Shown one piece after another: positions 6,078 to 6,273 of a DNA stretch of 6,273 nt. This DNA is from Chloroflexota bacterium. Lineage in GTDB: Bacteria; Chloroflexota; Limnocylindria; P2-11E. Made by a program: the position numbers and the translations under genes. Position 1 is the first letter of the stretch. Each line of letters starts with the position of its first letter. Where the stretch lies: assembly GCA_013695575.1 (NCBI GenBank), contig JACDAF010000059.1, positions 1-6,273 of the forward strand. The letters are read 5' to 3'. The notes beneath the pieces were generated by a model. It did no database searches. It was not told where the DNA came from and saw only the letters and a program-made list of their open reading frames with translations.

Positions 6078-6094
6078 CGTCTCCTGCTACCTGG

Positions 6095-6273
6095 CTACTT
6101 CGGCATCTTGCAGCCGGTGTCGGCAAGCGGCTTCGAGGCCTGATCGGCCTTGAGGGTGCCGAGCACCTTCGAGTAGTCCGAGCCTTCCTTCACGTCGGAC
6201 TTCGGCTTCACCTCGGCGACGAGCGCGTCGTGCATGACCCAGTGGTCCTCGGCGCGGATCTGCCCGTTCCGGA
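6095..6273 (-). CDS. Periplasmic or lipoprotein substrate-binding protein of the HAAT importer, C-terminal end only
   Basis: Only the last 58 codons are in the window; the gene continues past the right edge. The visible residues include NGQIRAEDHWVMHDALVAEV, then SDYSKVLGTLKADQASKPLA and a final DTGCKMPK. The IRxxDH motif, the DYxKVL segment and the near-terminal cysteine (residue 54 of the visible part) match the C-terminus of Leu/Ile/Val-binding proteins (Peripla_BP_6 type, LivK-like). Its stop is a TAG at 6097-6095, 54 bases before livH and on the same strand, so it is most likely the binding protein of this importer. The signal sequence and ligand-binding residues cannot be seen, so the ligand is unknown. 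Confidence 0.85.
   Translation of the reverse strand, partial: RNGQIRAEDHWVMHDALVAEVKPKSDVKEGSDYSKVLGTLKADQASKPLADTGCKMPK

Overview
This window is GC-rich, tightly packed bacterial chromosome with ordinary housekeeping and transport content. It holds five protein-coding genes, four on the minus strand and one on the plus strand. I see no rRNA, tRNA, CRISPR array, insertion sequence or phage gene. The GC-rich coding sequence, arginine-rich N-termini and weak or absent Shine-Dalgarno sequences would suit a high-GC lineage such as Chloroflexota or Actinomycetota. That is inference from style only; no phylogenetic marker was compared.

Region 1 (1-2722, minus strand) is an apparent two-gene operon. 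The upstream gene (1592-2722) encodes a membrane-anchored protein with three probable immunoglobulin-like beta-sandwich domains outside the cell. After 11 bases comes a Na+/phosphate cotransporter of the NptA/PNaS family with a C-terminal PhoU domain (3-1580), which is cut by the window's left edge near its C-terminus.

Region 2 (2723-3000) is a 278-base divergent intergenic region, the only sizeable non-coding stretch. It contains a possible minus-strand promoter (TTGACG, 16 bases, TACAGT), a strong 9-bp hairpin, two short inverted repeats that share CCGTG/CACGG arms, and a G-run cluster on the plus strand. If the promoter is real, the minus-strand operon has a structured leader of roughly 180 nt. 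I could not match the leader to a known riboswitch class.

Region 3 (3001-4167, plus strand) is a single citrate synthase-family gene with both catalytic histidines and the catalytic aspartate. It could be a citrate synthase or a 2-methylcitrate synthase.

Region 4 (4179-6273, minus strand) is a branched-chain amino acid (HAAT family) ABC importer operon in the order substrate-binding protein (partial, cut by the right edge), LivH-type permease, LivM-type permease. LivH and LivM overlap by four bases (GTGA). A perfect GC-rich hairpin lies between the binding-protein gene and livH, where it may set the ratio of binding protein to permease. The ATPase genes livG and livF do not follow livM, because the convergent citrate synthase gene ends only 11 bases away; if clustered, they must lie upstream beyond the right edge.

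I did not find a convincing undescribed system. The points most worth checking are the structured leader upstream of the Ig-like/NptA operon, the pairing of an Ig-like membrane protein with a Na+/Pi transporter, and the livK-livH hairpin with its unusual start-codon geometry.
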